A stretch of DNA of 6,114 nt from Planctomycetota bacterium (GTDB lineage Bacteria; Planctomycetota; Phycisphaerae; UBA1845; CAIVHJ01), in contig JADFJZ010000108.1 of the NCBI GenBank assembly GCA_022565195.1, forward strand, positions 1 through 6,114, written 5' to 3'. Positions 1 to 5,764 of this stretch are shown piece after piece; positions within the stretch are counted from its first letter, which is position 1; each line of letters starts with the position of its first letter. The notes beneath the pieces are model-generated. The model was given only the letters and a program-made list of their open reading frames with translations. It made no database searches and was not told the origin of the DNA. The position numbers were made by a program, and so were the translations under genes.

Positions 1-1073
1 TCGTCAAGATACTTGAAAAACTTCGCCAACTGCTGATCGGTGCGCAGCGTGACATCCATGACTTCGTGGCTGAGCGGCCCGTAGGCATGGCCTACGAGGT
101 CGTTGCTGGACAATGAGATGAGCAGAAGATCAGTCACGCCGCGCTTGCCGAGTTCCATACCTTCGATGCCGCGGCGGGCGAAGTTCAACAGCACCTCGTT
201 GCCGAAAGGCGAAGCGTAGAGGGCGCGGTAGTACGCGGCGTCGGGCTTCGTCGCGCTCGACTTGCCGAGGGTGTGCGGGAAGTCGTTTGATTCAGTGTAG
301 TAGTGGCCCCATTCGTAAGAATAGTCATCGCGCCGGCAGCGGCGGTCGTATTCGGCGGAATCGGCGAGGCGGATCCAGCGCTGCCCGAAGAAGCGGTCCA
401 CGGAGCGCTGCTCGTTGAAGGACTGCGCCCAGCCGGGCAGTTTCTTGGCGAAGAATTCACTCGAGACGAACAAGCCCGTGCCCCGATGCCACCAAAACAC
501 GCCGTCGGCGGACTTGCCCGCGGCGAGATTGGCGGCTGTGTCTTTGAGTGAGCAGGACAACACGCGCGACTTCGGGCTCGCTGCTTTGAGTCGGTCGGCC
601 AGTGTGTCGGCCAACAGGCGATGCGGCGAAGCACCGGCATACGACACGCCCGCCGGCAGGCCGACGATTTTGGAATTGCGGTCGCCGACGCAGAGAGCGG
701 CTTTCAGCTTGCCATCGACTCGTTCATACCAATCATTGCCGACAATGCCGTGGACGGCTGGGTTGGCGCCGGTGGCGATTGAGGCGTGGCCCGGCCCGGT
801 CTTTGTGACGCCGTTCTCGAAGTGGCAATTGGTGAACCAAGCGCCGCGTTCGGTGAACAGCCGAAAACCACCTTCGCCGAACAAGTCGCCGAAGCGCGTC
901 AGATAGTCGCCGCGAAGCTGGTCAATAACGATCAAGACAGCCAGCTTACCTTTCGGTGCCGGCGGATCCGCGCCAATACCGTAGGCCTGCGCCGCCGGGG
1001 GCGTGGACTTTACAGTCAAACCGGCGATCGAAAAGAGCATGATCGCCGCGACAATTACAACTCGGCGCTTCAT
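1..1073 (-). CDS. Exported alkaline phosphatase-superfamily hydrolase, PafA-like; C-terminus cut by the window edge
   Basis: Reading continues without a stop from an ATG at 1073 to the window edge, giving 357 residues. PafA-type enzymes are roughly 550 long, so the last third is missing. Residues 1-30 look like a signal peptide (MKRR, hydrophobic core, then AQA), so the enzyme probably acts outside the cytoplasm, releasing phosphate from esters with zinc. Visible family marks are the first metal-ligand Asp51 in VIDQLRGDYL, the nucleophile Thr92 in KTGPGHAS, Asn113 in GIVGNDWYE, Lys177 in SLKDTAANL, and the ligand pair Asp325/His329 in SSNDLVGHAYGP. The remaining ligands (DHG and a final His) lie off the window. 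In PafA the Lys is followed two residues later by a phosphate-contacting Arg; here that position is Thr179. The start lies two bases after the mdh stop, with GGGTGA across the junction, so translational coupling is likely. Family assignment is firm; substrate is unknown, and phosphodiester or sulfate esters are possible. Confidence 0.9.
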   Translation of the reverse strand, partial: MKRRVVIVAAIMLFSIAGLTVKSTPPAAQAYGIGADPPAPKGKLAVLIVIDQLRGDYLTRFGDLFGEGGFRLFTERGAWFTNCHFENGVTKTGPGHASIATGANPAVHGIVGNDWYERVDGKLKAALCVGDRNSKIVGLPAGVSYAGASPHRLLADTLADRLKAASPKSRVLSCSLKDTAANLAAGKSADGVFWWHRGTGLFVSSEFFAKKLPGWAQSFNEQRSVDRFFGQRWIRLADSAEYDRRCRRDDYSYEWGHYYTESNDFPHTLGKSSATKPDAAYYRALYASPFGNEVLLNFARRGIEGMELGKRGVTDLLLISLSSNDLVGHAYGPLSHEVMDVTLRTDQQLAKFFKYLD

Positions 1074-1075
1074 TC

Positions 1076-2020
1076 TCACCCGTCGAGTACCTTCTGTGCG
1101 AGTTCACACAATTCTTTGACGTGGCTGACGCTGGAATCGAACAGCGCGCGTTCGGCTTTGTCGAATTCGACCTCGATGATCTTCTCGACACCGCCGGTGC
1201 CGAGCACGCAGGGCACGCCGACAAAATAACCGCCCACGCCGTACTCGGAATCGCAAAATGCCGCACACGGCAGGATGCGCTTCTTATCGCGCACGATGGC
1301 TTCGACCATTTGGATCGTGCCGGCTGCGGGTGCATAGTAGGCGCTGGTGCCCATGAGCTTGACAATCTCGCCGCCGCCCATCTTGGCGCGCTCGATGATC
1401 TCGGTGAGCCGTCGCTCGTTGATCAATTGCGTGACCGGGATCCCCGCCACCGACGTATAGCGTGGCAGCGGCACCATATCGTCGCCGTGGCCGCCCATGA
1501 GCAGGGCGTCGATGTCCTCGACGCTGACGCCGAGTTCCATGCCGATGAAGGTGCGGTAGCGGGCGATGTCCAGACAACCGGCTTGGCCGACGACGCGATG
1601 GGGCGGGAAGTCGGATGTTTTCCAGGCCGTGTAGACCATGGCATCGAGGGGGTTCGACACGACGATCAATATACAGTTCGGCGAATGCTTGGCGATCTGA
1701 GCAGTGACGCTCTTGACGATCTTGACGTTGGTGTTGATCAAATCGTCGCGACTCATGCCCGGTTTTCGCGGCAGGCCGGCGGTGATGACCACCACGTCGC
1801 TGTCGGCGGTGTCCGCATAGTCGCTGGTGCCGGTGATCTTGGCGTCAAAGCGCTCGACCGGGCCGCACTGCGCCAGATCGAGGGCTTTGCCCTTGGTGTA
1901 GTCCTCTTTGTCGGGAATATCGACCAATACGATGTCGCCGAGTTCCTTGGCCACCGCCCAATGGGCGCAAGTGGCGCCGACGTTGCCCGCTCCGACAATT
2001 GTGATCTTCGCACGTTTCAT
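1076..2020 (-). CDS. mdh: NAD-dependent malate dehydrogenase (LDH-like type)
   Basis: This 314-residue cytoplasmic enzyme interconverts malate and oxaloacetate with NAD in the TCA cycle. The length is normal for the LDH-like MDH family. The Rossmann fingerprint GAGNVG is at 10-15, and Asp34 in VLVDIP fits NAD rather than NADP. The active-site loop [11 protein letters not shown] carries Arg85, the residue that separates MDH from lactate dehydrogenase (Gln there), and Arg91. Asn123 in VSNPLD, the Asp151/Arg154 pair in CLDIARYR and catalytic His178 in GGHGDDMVP complete the site. The ATG at 2020 has GGAGA seven bases upstream, and a good promoter lies about 60 bases further up. The phosphatase gene follows after only two bases, which suggests co-transcription. 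One small oddity is Cys149 in QAGCLD, where a small aliphatic residue is more usual. Identity is very secure. Confidence 0.97.
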   Translation of the reverse strand: MKRAKITIVGAGNVGATCAHWAVAKELGDIVLVDIPDKEDYTKGKALDLAQCGPVERFDAKITGTSDYADTADSDVVVITAGLPRKPGMSRDDLINTNVKIVKSVTAQIAKHSPNCILIVVSNPLDAMVYTAWKTSDFPPHRVVGQAGCLDIARYRTFIGMELGVSVEDIDALLMGGHGDDMVPLPRYTSVAGIPVTQLINERRLTEIIERAKMGGGEIVKLMGTSAYYAPAAGTIQMVEAIVRDKKRILPCAAFCDSEYGVGGYFVGVPCVLGTGGVEKIIEVEFDKAERALFDSSVSHVKELCELAQKVLDG

Positions 2021-2069
2021 GACGATTCTCCGTTAATTTTCCAGGCAGCAAAGGTGTGCAGACTTAAAT

Positions 2070-2105
2070 CACCCGCACTATACCGCGCGGCGTTGCGGTT
2101 GGCCA
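2070..2105 (-). promoter_or_regulatory. Probable sigma-70-type promoter of mdh
   Basis: On the minus strand TATAGT (2077-2082, five of six matches to the -10 consensus) lies 17 bases downstream of TGGCCA (2100-2105, four of six to the -35 consensus). Transcription would start near 2070, leaving a leader of about 50 bases before the mdh ATG. It lies in the 131-bp gap between mdh and the zinc-ribbon gene, where I saw no terminator, so read-through from upstream is also possible. The match is by eye. Confidence 0.5.
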
Positions 2106-2151
2106 GACATGGGGACGTACCACCGGTAGCGGCCTGCGATATCCAGATCGA

Positions 2152-2649
2152 CTAAAGCAGTGCGACAAGGCCGAACGGCGCGGCGAGTGCCGCGCCGGCG
2201 CCGTAGAGCAAGCGGGACAGGCCCACGCCGCGGATTTCGCCCCAGCATATTCTCCGGCGTCGATTCCTGGTCCACAGCAGCCTGAACCAACACGATCCGT
2301 ACAGGCCGAGCAAAAGCAGGTAGAAGAACGCGAGGAAGGGAACGAACACGAGCCATGCCGGCGATCCCGAGCCCAACGCCAGCACCGCAAACGTGGCCAC
2401 AAGGAAGTCAAAGAACAGGGAGCCGAACAGGGTGAATAATGCGTCGTCCTGGATCAGCCGCAATTTCTGCCGAACGACATCCACATACTGCGACTCGCGG
2501 CGATACGGTTGGCCGCAGTCCGGGCAGGGCCCCTGCGGCGCGGAGCCGCGCAGATCATAGCCGCACCGAAAGCACGGCAGCATGCCCGTCGGCAACCACT
2601 TCGACGCACTCAGGGCTTGATCGGCGGCTTGGCTGGGTTGTTCTGCCAT
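2152..2649 (-). CDS. Zinc-ribbon membrane protein of unknown function
   Basis: The 165-residue product has a hydrophilic N-terminus, then a four-cysteine zinc ribbon: C26 and C29 in CFRCGYDLRG, C42 and C45 in CPDCG. Three hydrophobic stretches follow at about 71-92, 98-120 and 145-165, with a strongly basic loop (RNRRRR) near 128-133. I associate a CxxCGYDLRG ribbon joined to membrane helices with planctomycete proteins that have no known function. The ribbon probably faces the cytoplasm; this is inference from the basic loop, not shown. The ATG at 2649 has GGTGGAG seven bases upstream and lies inside the last 40 bp of the amidohydrolase gene, so the two are probably co-transcribed and coupled. 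Starting at Met23 would still keep the ribbon but has a weaker ribosome site. The protein stops right at the end of its last hydrophobic stretch. Confidence 0.82.
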   Translation of the reverse strand: MAEQPSQAADQALSASKWLPTGMLPCFRCGYDLRGSAPQGPCPDCGQPYRRESQYVDVVRQKLRLIQDDALFTLFGSLFFDFLVATFAVLALGSGSPAWLVFVPFLAFFYLLLLGLYGSCWFRLLWTRNRRRRICWGEIRGVGLSRLLYGAGAALAAPFGLVALL

Positions 2650-4340
2650 GCGATGGCTCCACCGACGATGGTCGTGTGCACGGTCACGTCCGCAATGCGT
2701 GCCGCCGGGATGCTCAGCACGTCTTCATTGAGGATCACGATATCGGCGAGATAGCCCGGCTTGATCATGCCGAGCCGATCCTCCATGAAACAAGCATAGG
2801 CGGCGCTCGTGGTATAACATCTTAGCGCCTGTTCGACGGTGATATTCTGCTCGGGCACGAAGATCTTGCCGTCGAGCGTCTTGCCCGTGACGGCGGCGTG
2901 AATGCCGAGGAACGGATTATTACTCACCACCGGCCAATCGCTGCCGAAGCAGACCACCGCGCCGCTGTCGATCAAGCTCTTGAACGCGTAAGAAGTCTTG
3001 CAGCGCTGGTAGCCGATCCGCTTTTCGGCATACCGGCCGTCGTCAGCCTTGTGGTACGGCTGCATGGATGCAATCACACCCAGTCGGCCGAAGCGCGGGA
3101 GGTCCGCCGCAAGCAAGTGCTGGGCGTGCTCGATCCGAGGGCGTGCGTTGGGGAACTCCGCGACTACGGTTTCGTAGGCATTTAGCAACAAGTGATTGCC
3201 TTCGTCGCCGATTGCGTGAACAGCCGGTTGCAGACTGCTGCGGGCCGCTCGACGGAATTGGCTGAGCATGTCATCGGGCGCTTTGCGCGTCGCGAATCCG
3301 ACCAGCAGACCGCGAACGTCTTTCTCGTACGCCGGATTATCCAGAAACGGTCGGCGCATGTACGCGGTGCGCGAACCGAGCGATCCGTCCATGTAACCCT
3401 TGAAACCCGCCGGGCGAACCCAGTCCGCCAGCGACGACTTGCCGTCTTGAGGGAGTTCGAAACACGCGTTGGATGACCATTTGCTCGTTTGGCAGAAGCT
3501 GTAGATCCGGAGCTGCTCCTTGACGGGCGCCAGCGTCGGCATGGTGCGTGCGGCAATGAAGACCTCGCCATCGCCCGGACCGGACATGTCATGAATCATG
3601 GTCACGCCATGGCGATTGAAGAGGGCTTTGGCGTCTTGCAGCGCTGTGAGCTTCTGCATGTTCGACGGTTCGGGAATGAGTCGCCTGACGAGACCGCTGG
3701 CGGCGTCCTTGAGGATTCCGGTGGGTTCGCCGGTCTTGGGATCGCGGACGATCACGCCGCCGGCCGGATCGGGCGTGTCTTTGGTGATGCCTGCCATGGC
3801 CAGCGCCTTCGAGTTGGCCAGCGCTTGATGCCCGTCCATGCGCGTGAGCAGCGCGGGGCGCTCGCCGGTCGCGGCGTCAATCCATTTCTTCGTCGGTTCT
3901 ACCGCAATCGCCCAGCTTTCCGCCGACCATCCCCGACCCACAACCCACTCGTCAGGTTTTCGTTCGGCAGCGTATTCCTTCACGCGGCGAATGAAGTCCT
4001 CTTTGCTGCCGGCATCCCGCAATTGCAGCTTCTTAAGCGCGAGCCCGCCGCTGATGATGTGCGTGTGGCAATCGACAAGGCCGGGAATCACGCGCCGGCC
4101 GCCGGCGTCGATGATCGTGGCGCTGCCTTTGGGAACGTTGTCAAGCAGCGCATCGTCGCCGACCCGCACGATTCTCTCGCCGCTGATCAGGATGGTTCGT
4201 GCTTGCGGCTGATCGGGGTTGCCCGTCCAGACACGGGCGTTGGTGATGGCCATGCTGATCGGCGGATCGGCGAGGCTCGTGCTGGCGGCAGCACTGAGGC
4301 AGAAATACGACACGGCGACGATCAATGCGGCGGGTTTCAT
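2610..4340 (-). CDS. Exported metal-dependent amidohydrolase, YtcJ/Amidohydro_3 family
   Basis: The 576-residue product begins with a signal peptide (about 1-24, ending SLA), so it is likely secreted to the periplasm or envelope. The mature part is a complete YtcJ-like TIM-barrel amidohydrolase of usual length. Metal and catalytic marks run in the expected order: H92 and H94 in VDCHTHI, H171 in MDGHQALANS, K314 and D318 in GFKGYMDGSLGSRTA, H375 and D379 in VHAIGDE, H405 in RIEHAQ, and D468 in CFGSDWPV. The C-terminal GMIKPGYLADIVIL is the typical second part of the small beta domain. Relatives hydrolyse C-N bonds, such as N-substituted formamides, but substrates cannot be read from sequence. 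The ATG at 4340 has a near-perfect AGGAGG six bases upstream, within an inverted repeat. It leads a unit with the overlapping zinc-ribbon gene. Confidence 0.93.
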   Translation of the reverse strand: MKPAALIVAVSYFCLSAAASTSLADPPISMAITNARVWTGNPDQPQARTILISGERIVRVGDDALLDNVPKGSATIIDAGGRRVIPGLVDCHTHIISGGLALKKLQLRDAGSKEDFIRRVKEYAAERKPDEWVVGRGWSAESWAIAVEPTKKWIDAATGERPALLTRMDGHQALANSKALAMAGITKDTPDPAGGVIVRDPKTGEPTGILKDAASGLVRRLIPEPSNMQKLTALQDAKALFNRHGVTMIHDMSGPGDGEVFIAARTMPTLAPVKEQLRIYSFCQTSKWSSNACFELPQDGKSSLADWVRPAGFKGYMDGSLGSRTAYMRRPFLDNPAYEKDVRGLLVGFATRKAPDDMLSQFRRAARSSLQPAVHAIGDEGNHLLLNAYETVVAEFPNARPRIEHAQHLLAADLPRFGRLGVIASMQPYHKADDGRYAEKRIGYQRCKTSYAFKSLIDSGAVVCFGSDWPVVSNNPFLGIHAAVTGKTLDGKIFVPEQNITVEQALRCYTTSAAYACFMEDRLGMIKPGYLADIVILNEDVLSIPAARIADVTVHTTIVGGAIAWQNNPAKPPIKP

Positions 4341-4341
4341 G

Positions 4342-4363
4342 AGTGTCCTCCTGTTCGGACACT
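4342..4363 (-). promoter_or_regulatory. Inverted repeat enclosing the ribosome binding site of the amidohydrolase gene
   Basis: On the minus strand AGTGTCC, an 8-base spacer, and GGACACT form a perfect 7-bp inverted repeat ending two bases before the ATG. The Shine-Dalgarno AGGAGG is split between the loop and the right arm. Folded in the mRNA, this would partly hide the ribosome site; as DNA it would be a dimer-sized operator right after the possible -10. Both roles are inference; the repeat itself is directly visible. Confidence 0.55.
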
Positions 4364-4393
4364 ATGCTACCATCCTGGCAGGGGTCGTCACAA
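4364..4393 (-). promoter_or_regulatory. Possible promoter of the amidohydrolase / zinc-ribbon unit
   Basis: On the minus strand TTGTGA (4388-4393) and TAGCAT (4364-4369) are 18 bases apart, each matching four of six consensus positions. Transcription would start near 4357, inside the inverted repeat around the ribosome site. Just upstream is a 13-bp palindrome, ATCCAT-G-ATGGAT (4397-4409), placed where an activator or repressor could bind. The match is weak. Confidence 0.3.
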
Positions 4394-4452
4394 CTGATCC
4401 ATGATGGATGTGTTGACGGTGGCACGTTGTGCGAGATACGCGCCGCCCGGCA

Positions 4453-4488
4453 TGCGCCTCGACCGATGGCGCACGCGGCTCCGCCGCG
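4453..4488. repeat. Two adjacent GC-rich mini-hairpins
   Basis: TGCGCC (4453-4458) pairs with GGCGCA (4468-4473), directly followed by CGCGGC (4474-4479) pairing with GCCGCG (4483-4488) over a TCC loop. They may belong to the same palindromic cluster as the larger element to the right. In such GC-rich DNA, 6-bp stems can arise by chance. Confidence 0.35.
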
Positions 4489-4514
4489 GCGAACCGTGGC
4501 ACACCTGCGAAATG

Positions 4515-4674
4515 CTTGTTTGCCACCAACTTCAGTTGGTGGTTTGGGAGCCCTGAGACATGATTGACAGCCGGCTTCAGCCGGGCTTCCGGGTAGGCGA
4601 GAAGCCCGGCTGAAGCCGGCTCAAGTAACAAAGTTTTGGCCGCTGACCACCGACTAAAGTCGGTGGCGAACAAG
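4515..4674. repeat. Nested, mirror-symmetric palindromic element of about 160 bp (REP/BIME-like)
   Basis: The outer segments 4515-4542 and 4647-4674 are reverse complements at 24 of 28 positions, and each contains its own hairpin: CCACCAACT/AGTTGGTGG (4523-4542) and CCACCGACT/AGTCGGTGG (4647-4666). Between them sit two perfect 21-bp inverted arms (4569-4589 and 4601-4621) around an 11-base spacer. Each arm can also fold on itself. All four hairpin tips are CTTCAG or a close form, facing one way in the left half and reverse-complemented in the right half. Such units resemble repetitive extragenic palindromes moved by RAYT transposases, but no transposase is present here. A GTAG at 4593-4596, like the tetranucleotide next to REPs, lies in the spacer and may be chance. 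I saw no clear target-site duplication. Confidence 0.75.
4569..4621. repeat. Perfect 21-bp inverted repeat at the core of the palindromic element
   Basis: The left arm 4569-4589 and right arm 4601-4621 are exact reverse complements, separated by CGGGTAGGCGA. Weakly matching TTGA (4564-4567) and TCAA (4621-4624) extend it past a bulge. Transcribed from either strand it would give a very stable hairpin, and each arm can also form a smaller hairpin with a CTTCAG or CTGAAG tip. Confidence 0.85.
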
Positions 4675-4721
4675 ACAGTTGCGCTGTGACGGGGCAAAGT
4701 GCGCGTGTGCAGGGTGACGCG

Positions 4722-4764
4722 CAAGAAAAGAGATCCGCACCGCGAGTGAATACCGCGATGCGGA
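4722..4764 (-). terminator. Intrinsic terminator of the 174-residue orphan gene
   Basis: In minus-strand RNA, TCCGCA-T-CGCG pairs with CGCG-G-TGCGGA (4754-4764 with 4734-4744) around a 9-base loop. That is an 11-bp stem whose only imperfection is a G-U pair. It is followed at once by the T-rich TCTCTTTTCTT (4723-4733). On the plus strand the same position is a C-A mismatch with no T tract after it, so the direction fits the orphan gene, whose stop codon lies about 76 bases upstream. Confidence 0.72.
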
Positions 4765-4839
4765 CCCTTCCCCCTCCGGGGGTCTCGTGTCTGGGCCGAG
4801 ATGGCCCGGGGCACGATTCTCCCTCCCCTTTTGTGAAGC

Positions 4840-5364
4840 TCAACCCGTCGTGTCGATTTTGGGTACTTGTGACGATGGATTCTGTGCCGCAGCGTCGGTG
4901 GCAGCGCTGGGATCGGCCGCCACGGCGGGCAATTCCGTGTTGTATGCGGCGTTGACCTCTTGCGGTCCGGCGAATGATTGTGTCGAAGTTGTCGCCTGGC
5001 TGGTGCTCGAGAAGAAGAACGAAGACTGCTTGTTCTGCGAGGCCATCAAGAGCCCCGCCGCCAGGCCCAGCAGCAACTGATTCGAGGAGTCGTCCTTTTC
5101 TTCAGAATTATCGAGCAGCATGCTCAGAATCCACAATGCCAGCGCGACATTGCCGGACGATCGCGACTCGCCGCCGAACATGATCGAATTGCCGGCGGAT
5201 GCCGACGTGGTCGATGAGGTTTGCTGCGTGCCCGACGCTTGCTGTGCGCCCGATGCCTTGTCGGTCTGCTGCGCTGCGCCGGCGCCCACCTTCGGCTGCG
5301 CCGGCGGCAGCGGATTGGTCCTGGGCAGATTGGACCCCGCGCCTTGAATGCCTTCAATCGCCAT
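4840..5364 (-). CDS. Hypothetical low-complexity protein with two hydrophobic stretches
   Basis: I do not recognise this 174-residue protein. Residues 1-60 are rich in Ala, Ser, Gln, Thr and Pro and have no signal peptide. Two short hydrophobic segments follow, near 73-84 (VALALWILSMLL) and 95-107 (QLLLGLAAGLLMA), separated by an acidic patch (DNSEEKDDSS). The tail is again Ser/Thr/Ala-rich. There are no cysteines and no catalytic motif. The two segments could form a membrane hairpin or an amphipathic helical pair for self-assembly. The ATG at 5364 has GAGGAG eight bases upstream. It is a single-gene unit with its own terminator and a structured leader. Support for its being real comes from the ribosome site, the correctly placed terminator and the hydrophobic patterning. 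The reservation is that Ala/Ser-rich frames can be spurious in GC-rich DNA. Confidence 0.7.
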   Translation of the reverse strand: MAIEGIQGAGSNLPRTNPLPPAQPKVGAGAAQQTDKASGAQQASGTQQTSSTTSASAGNSIMFGGESRSSGNVALALWILSMLLDNSEEKDDSSNQLLLGLAAGLLMASQNKQSSFFFSSTSQATTSTQSFAGPQEVNAAYNTELPAVAADPSAATDAAAQNPSSQVPKIDTTG

Positions 5365-5390
5365 GCTTCCTTCTCCTCAGTGCCGTTTGT

Positions 5391-5418
5391 GCTTCCGCGC
5401 CAGTGGGGCGCGGAAAGC
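5391..5418 (-). promoter_or_regulatory. Leader hairpin upstream of the orphan gene
   Basis: TTCCGCGCC (5393-5401) pairs perfectly with GGCGCGGAA (5407-5415) over the loop AGTGG. Two more pairs (GC with GC) form past a single bulged base. It ends 26 bases before the ATG at 5364 and would lie in the 5' leader just ahead of the ribosome site. No T tract follows on the minus strand, so it is not an obvious attenuator. An mRNA-stabilising role is possible. Confidence 0.45.
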
Positions 5419-5421
5419 GTT

Positions 5422-5440
5422 GTGCGGGACAGTCCTGCAC
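5422..5440. promoter_or_regulatory. Near-palindrome GTGCGGGAC-A-GTCCTGCAC
   Basis: Two 9-base arms are reverse complements except for one position, around a single central base. Its size suits a dimeric regulator's operator or a small hairpin in the orphan gene's leader, right next to the leader hairpin. Nothing else identifies it. Confidence 0.35.
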
Positions 5441-5480
5441 ACCGGCAGCCGCAGGTACGCTTCAGGAAGATTGCAGTCAT

Positions 5481-5503
5481 AAGTACTGTTCTGGATAGTA
5501 CTT
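5481..5503. promoter_or_regulatory. 7-bp inverted repeat, possible operator
   Basis: AAGTACT and AGTACTT are perfect inverted arms separated by GTTCTGGAT, so the half-site centres are 16 bases apart, about one and a half helical turns. Being AT-rich within GC-rich surroundings and upstream of the orphan gene, it is a plausible regulator site. No promoter elements beside it are clear enough to confirm this. Confidence 0.35.
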
Positions 5504-5583
5504 GCGCGCCATTGAGGCGGTTGTAGGGCTTGTGTCAGTGGTGCGACGAAGTCGAATTGGGCGTACGCCGTCCGGTAATCGAG

Positions 5584-5701
5584 CTTGCGGACAGTCGTCG
5601 TGGGGGAGCGTGTTGCCTGGCAGCAACACGCTCCTCCATTCGGGTGGCGATTTCGCACCACGCGTTGCGGCAGCGAAAATTCGCCACCACGCGTCCGCAA
5701 G
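5584..5701 (+). other. Structured element able to fold as a three-way junction; candidate ncRNA or palindromic repeat
   Basis: CTTGCGGAC (5584-5592) and GTCCGCAAG (5693-5701) form a perfect 9-bp closing stem. Inside are two long hairpins. In the first, 5600-5616 pairs with 5623-5639 over 17 consecutive pairs, 12 of them perfect Watson-Crick at the tip. In the second, 5643-5656 pairs with 5673-5688 over 14 pairs with a two-base bulge and a 16-base loop. In plus-strand RNA the first hairpin's two irregular positions are G-U pairs; on the minus strand they would be C-A mismatches, which slightly favours a plus-strand transcript. No T tract follows, so it is not a standard terminator. No promoter is evident, so function is unknown. 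It could instead be the remnant of a palindromic mobile repeat. Confidence 0.5.
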
Positions 5702-5764
5702 ACAACATCACGCACACCTGCACGAAAGCCATGTGGCAGTCCAAACCAACAAAAACCGGTAAGC

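Larger units (their letters stand above)
4341..4839. other. 499-bp intergenic region, palindrome-rich and without a gene
   Basis: No convincing coding frame is present. Reading upward from 4341 it holds the amidohydrolase ribosome-site hairpin and a possible promoter, a pair of GC-rich mini-hairpins (4453-4488), the nested palindromic element (4515-4674), and the terminator of the orphan gene (4722-4764). Two short extra hairpins follow that terminator: CCCCC/GGGGG at 4770-4782 and GGGCC/GGCCC at 4793-4807. Short frames across it are made of palindrome-derived sequence. Confidence 0.8.

Noticed and set aside
1121..2155. Long plus-strand open frame (344 codons) opposite mdh
   Set aside because: It is antisense to a complete, motif-perfect malate dehydrogenase. 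Its translation has no recognisable domain, and its His/Asp/Ala/Val-rich make-up is typical of a shadow frame in GC-rich DNA.
2064..2160. Frameshifted extension of the zinc-ribbon protein past its stop
   Set aside because: The protein ends abruptly at a hydrophobic stretch and another frame continues with a plausible-looking tail (DLDIAGRYRWYVPMSG). That tail has no recognisable homology, and it would run into the mdh promoter. Orthologue lengths would decide.
3489..4397. Long plus-strand open frame (302 codons) opposite the amidohydrolase
   Set aside because: It mirrors the codon bias of the real gene on the other strand, has no domain, and runs into the amidohydrolase promoter region.
4515..4674. 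CRISPR array
   Set aside because: The repeated units are inverted relative to each other, differ in stem sequence, and have no evenly sized spacers. No cas gene is present.
5601..5640. Stand-alone intrinsic terminator
   Set aside because: The stem is strong, but neither strand has a T tract after it.
5584..5701. Integron attC site
   Set aside because: The folded outline invited the idea, but I cannot see paired RYYYAAC/GTTRRRY core sites, and no integrase or cassette array is present.
5377..5715. Minus-strand frame of 112 codons in the gap upstream of the orphan gene
   Set aside because: It is made largely of the hairpin-forming sequence, with no good ribosome site and no hydrophobic or domain pattern.
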